NCBI GenBank assembly: GCA_008711295.1
Contig: VUYV01000015.1
Location: 7,201,631-7,265,630 of the forward strand
DNA from: Anarhynchus alexandrinus
Taxonomy: Eukaryota > Chordata > Aves > Charadriiformes > Charadriidae
Reading direction: 5' to 3'
Length of the DNA: 64,000 nucleotides
Under the pieces are notes generated by a model. The model was given only the letters and a program-made list of their open reading frames with translations. It was not told the origin of the DNA and did no database searches. Of this stretch, positions 63,278 through 64,000 are shown one piece after another; the first letter of the stretch is position 1, and each line of letters starts with the position of its first letter. A program made the position numbers and the translations under genes.

Positions 63278-63901
63278 ATGGTTAGAACTAGGTCCAAGGC
63301 TATTGTTAAGAAAGCTGTGGGCACCCAGATGGAGGCCTCACACAAACACATGGGTGTCCAGGCCTCTGGCTGCAGGGAGTGCCGGGGCCTGGCCCTTGCC
63401 ATGGAGGGTAGTGGGGACAACACCTGTGTCAGATGTGAACAGGTGAATGATCTCCTCAGCCTGGTGGTTGAGCTGAAGGAGGAAGCGGAGAGGTTGAGGA
63501 CTATCAGGGAGTGTGAGAGGGAGCTCATCTGGTGGGCCCACTCCCTGAGAGTAAGGGAACATGTTGAGGCCTCACATACACCAGAGGACCCTCTCCTCAC
63601 TTCTCAACCGGCAGTAGAAGGGGATCTCAAAGAAGAGGGGGATCTCAGAGAAGAGGGGGAATGGAAACAGGTCCTGGCTAGACAAAGCAGGCAAATCCCC
63701 TCCTTGCCCCTCCCACCTCCCCAGTTACCCCTGCAGAACCGGTACAGAATCTCGCAGGAGGAACTGGCTATTGGAAAGGAGGATGGTACATCTAGGCAGG
63801 TAGTGCCAGAAAGACCAAGTTGCCGTAGACCTGGCATCACAACTAGTTCCAAAAGGAAGAGCAGAAGGGTCATTGTTGTGGGTGACTGTTGTGGGTGTTG
63901 A
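63278..63901 (+). pseudogene. CR1 ORF1, N-terminal 207 codons, then broken
   Basis: The start ATG sits in a good context (ACCATGG). The protein begins MVRTRSKAIVKK. Residues about 32-54 contain CRECRGLALAMEG and CVRCEQ, a paired Cys motif of the zinc-finger or PHD-like type. Then a coiled coil follows (LLSLVVELKEEAERLRTI) and a Pro/Glu-rich linker with a tandem GDLKEEGDLREEGE. Near the end RRVIVVGD leads into the GDSL esterase box of the CR1 ORF1 family, but the nucleophile position reads Cys (TGT) and the frame reaches TGA five codons further on. Another frame continues with esterase-like sequence (RPDPLHREVCCLPGAW) to the window end. In CR1, ORF1 is thought to bind RNA and chaperone the element. 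This copy cannot make a whole ORF1. Confidence 0.85.
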
Positions 63902-64000
63902 AGGGGGCAGAGGGACCAATATGCCGTCCTGACCCACTTCACAGGGAAGTCTGCTGCCTCCCTGGGGCATGGGTCAGGGATGTGTTGGACAAAGTTCCTA

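Larger units (their letters stand above)
62846..64000 (+). mobile_element. CR1-type LINE, 5' region and ORF1, cut by window end
   Basis: The plus strand carries a GC-rich leader followed by an ORF of the kind encoded as ORF1 by avian CR1 elements: a Cys-rich zinc-finger-like region, a coiled coil and the start of an esterase domain. The leader has GC boxes (62986-62997, 63011-63016), a TATA-like TTATAAG (63053) and an intron-like segment (63190-63267). Most CR1 copies are 5'-truncated, so one with a 5' region is uncommon. The element lies against the ERV gag fragment and may have inserted into it. ORF2 and the 3' end lie outside the window. The 5' boundary is approximate. Confidence 0.75.

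Noticed and set aside
1..64000. tRNA, rRNA, snRNA, CRISPR or bacterial-type systems
   Set aside because: No cloverleaf, conserved RNA boxes or regularly spaced repeats could be seen, and the sequence is clearly vertebrate.

Overview
The window looks like nuclear DNA from a bird. It contains several copies of the CR1 LINE, of different ages and in the avian forms (3' ends with the ATTCTATG-type terminal repeat, ORF2 tails, and a CR1-type ORF1). It also has a degraded class I (gammaretrovirus-like) endogenous retrovirus, ancient MIR-like relics, low gene density and one CpG island. Nothing prokaryotic is present: no operons, ribosome binding sites or CRISPR arrays.

Only one host protein-coding exon can be named. 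It is the first coding exon of ST8SIA5 (alpha-2,8-sialyltransferase 5) on the minus strand at 22542-22672. It encodes the short cytosolic tail and the signal-anchor helix and ends at a clean splice donor. The remaining ST8SIA5 exons were not found at lower coordinates, so positions 1-22541 are read as part of its first intron. Positions from about 22.7 to 56.9 kb look intergenic. They hold only repeats: CR1 copies at 25970-26475, 40650-41825 and 43105-43312, an older relic at 24355-24530, a MIR-like relic near 42.63 kb and small satellites.

A CpG island at about 56.93-57.96 kb marks a second promoter. It carries two facing YY1-type ATGGCGGC motifs and several good splice signals. The gene it serves could not be identified from the first exon(s) in this window.

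The right end is a nest of retroelements. A minus-strand ERV fragment (gag C-terminus, protease, reverse transcriptase, start of RNase H; 60430-62845), broken by stops and frameshifts, abuts a plus-strand element from about 62846 to the window end. That element has GC boxes, a TATA-like site, a complete-looking 78-nt intron and a CR1-type ORF1 with a zinc-finger-like region and the beginning of a GDSL-type esterase that is mutated at its nucleophile and frameshifted. The intron-like structure just upstream of ORF1 is the most unusual signal in the window.

All gene names rest on recognition by eye. No database search was possible.
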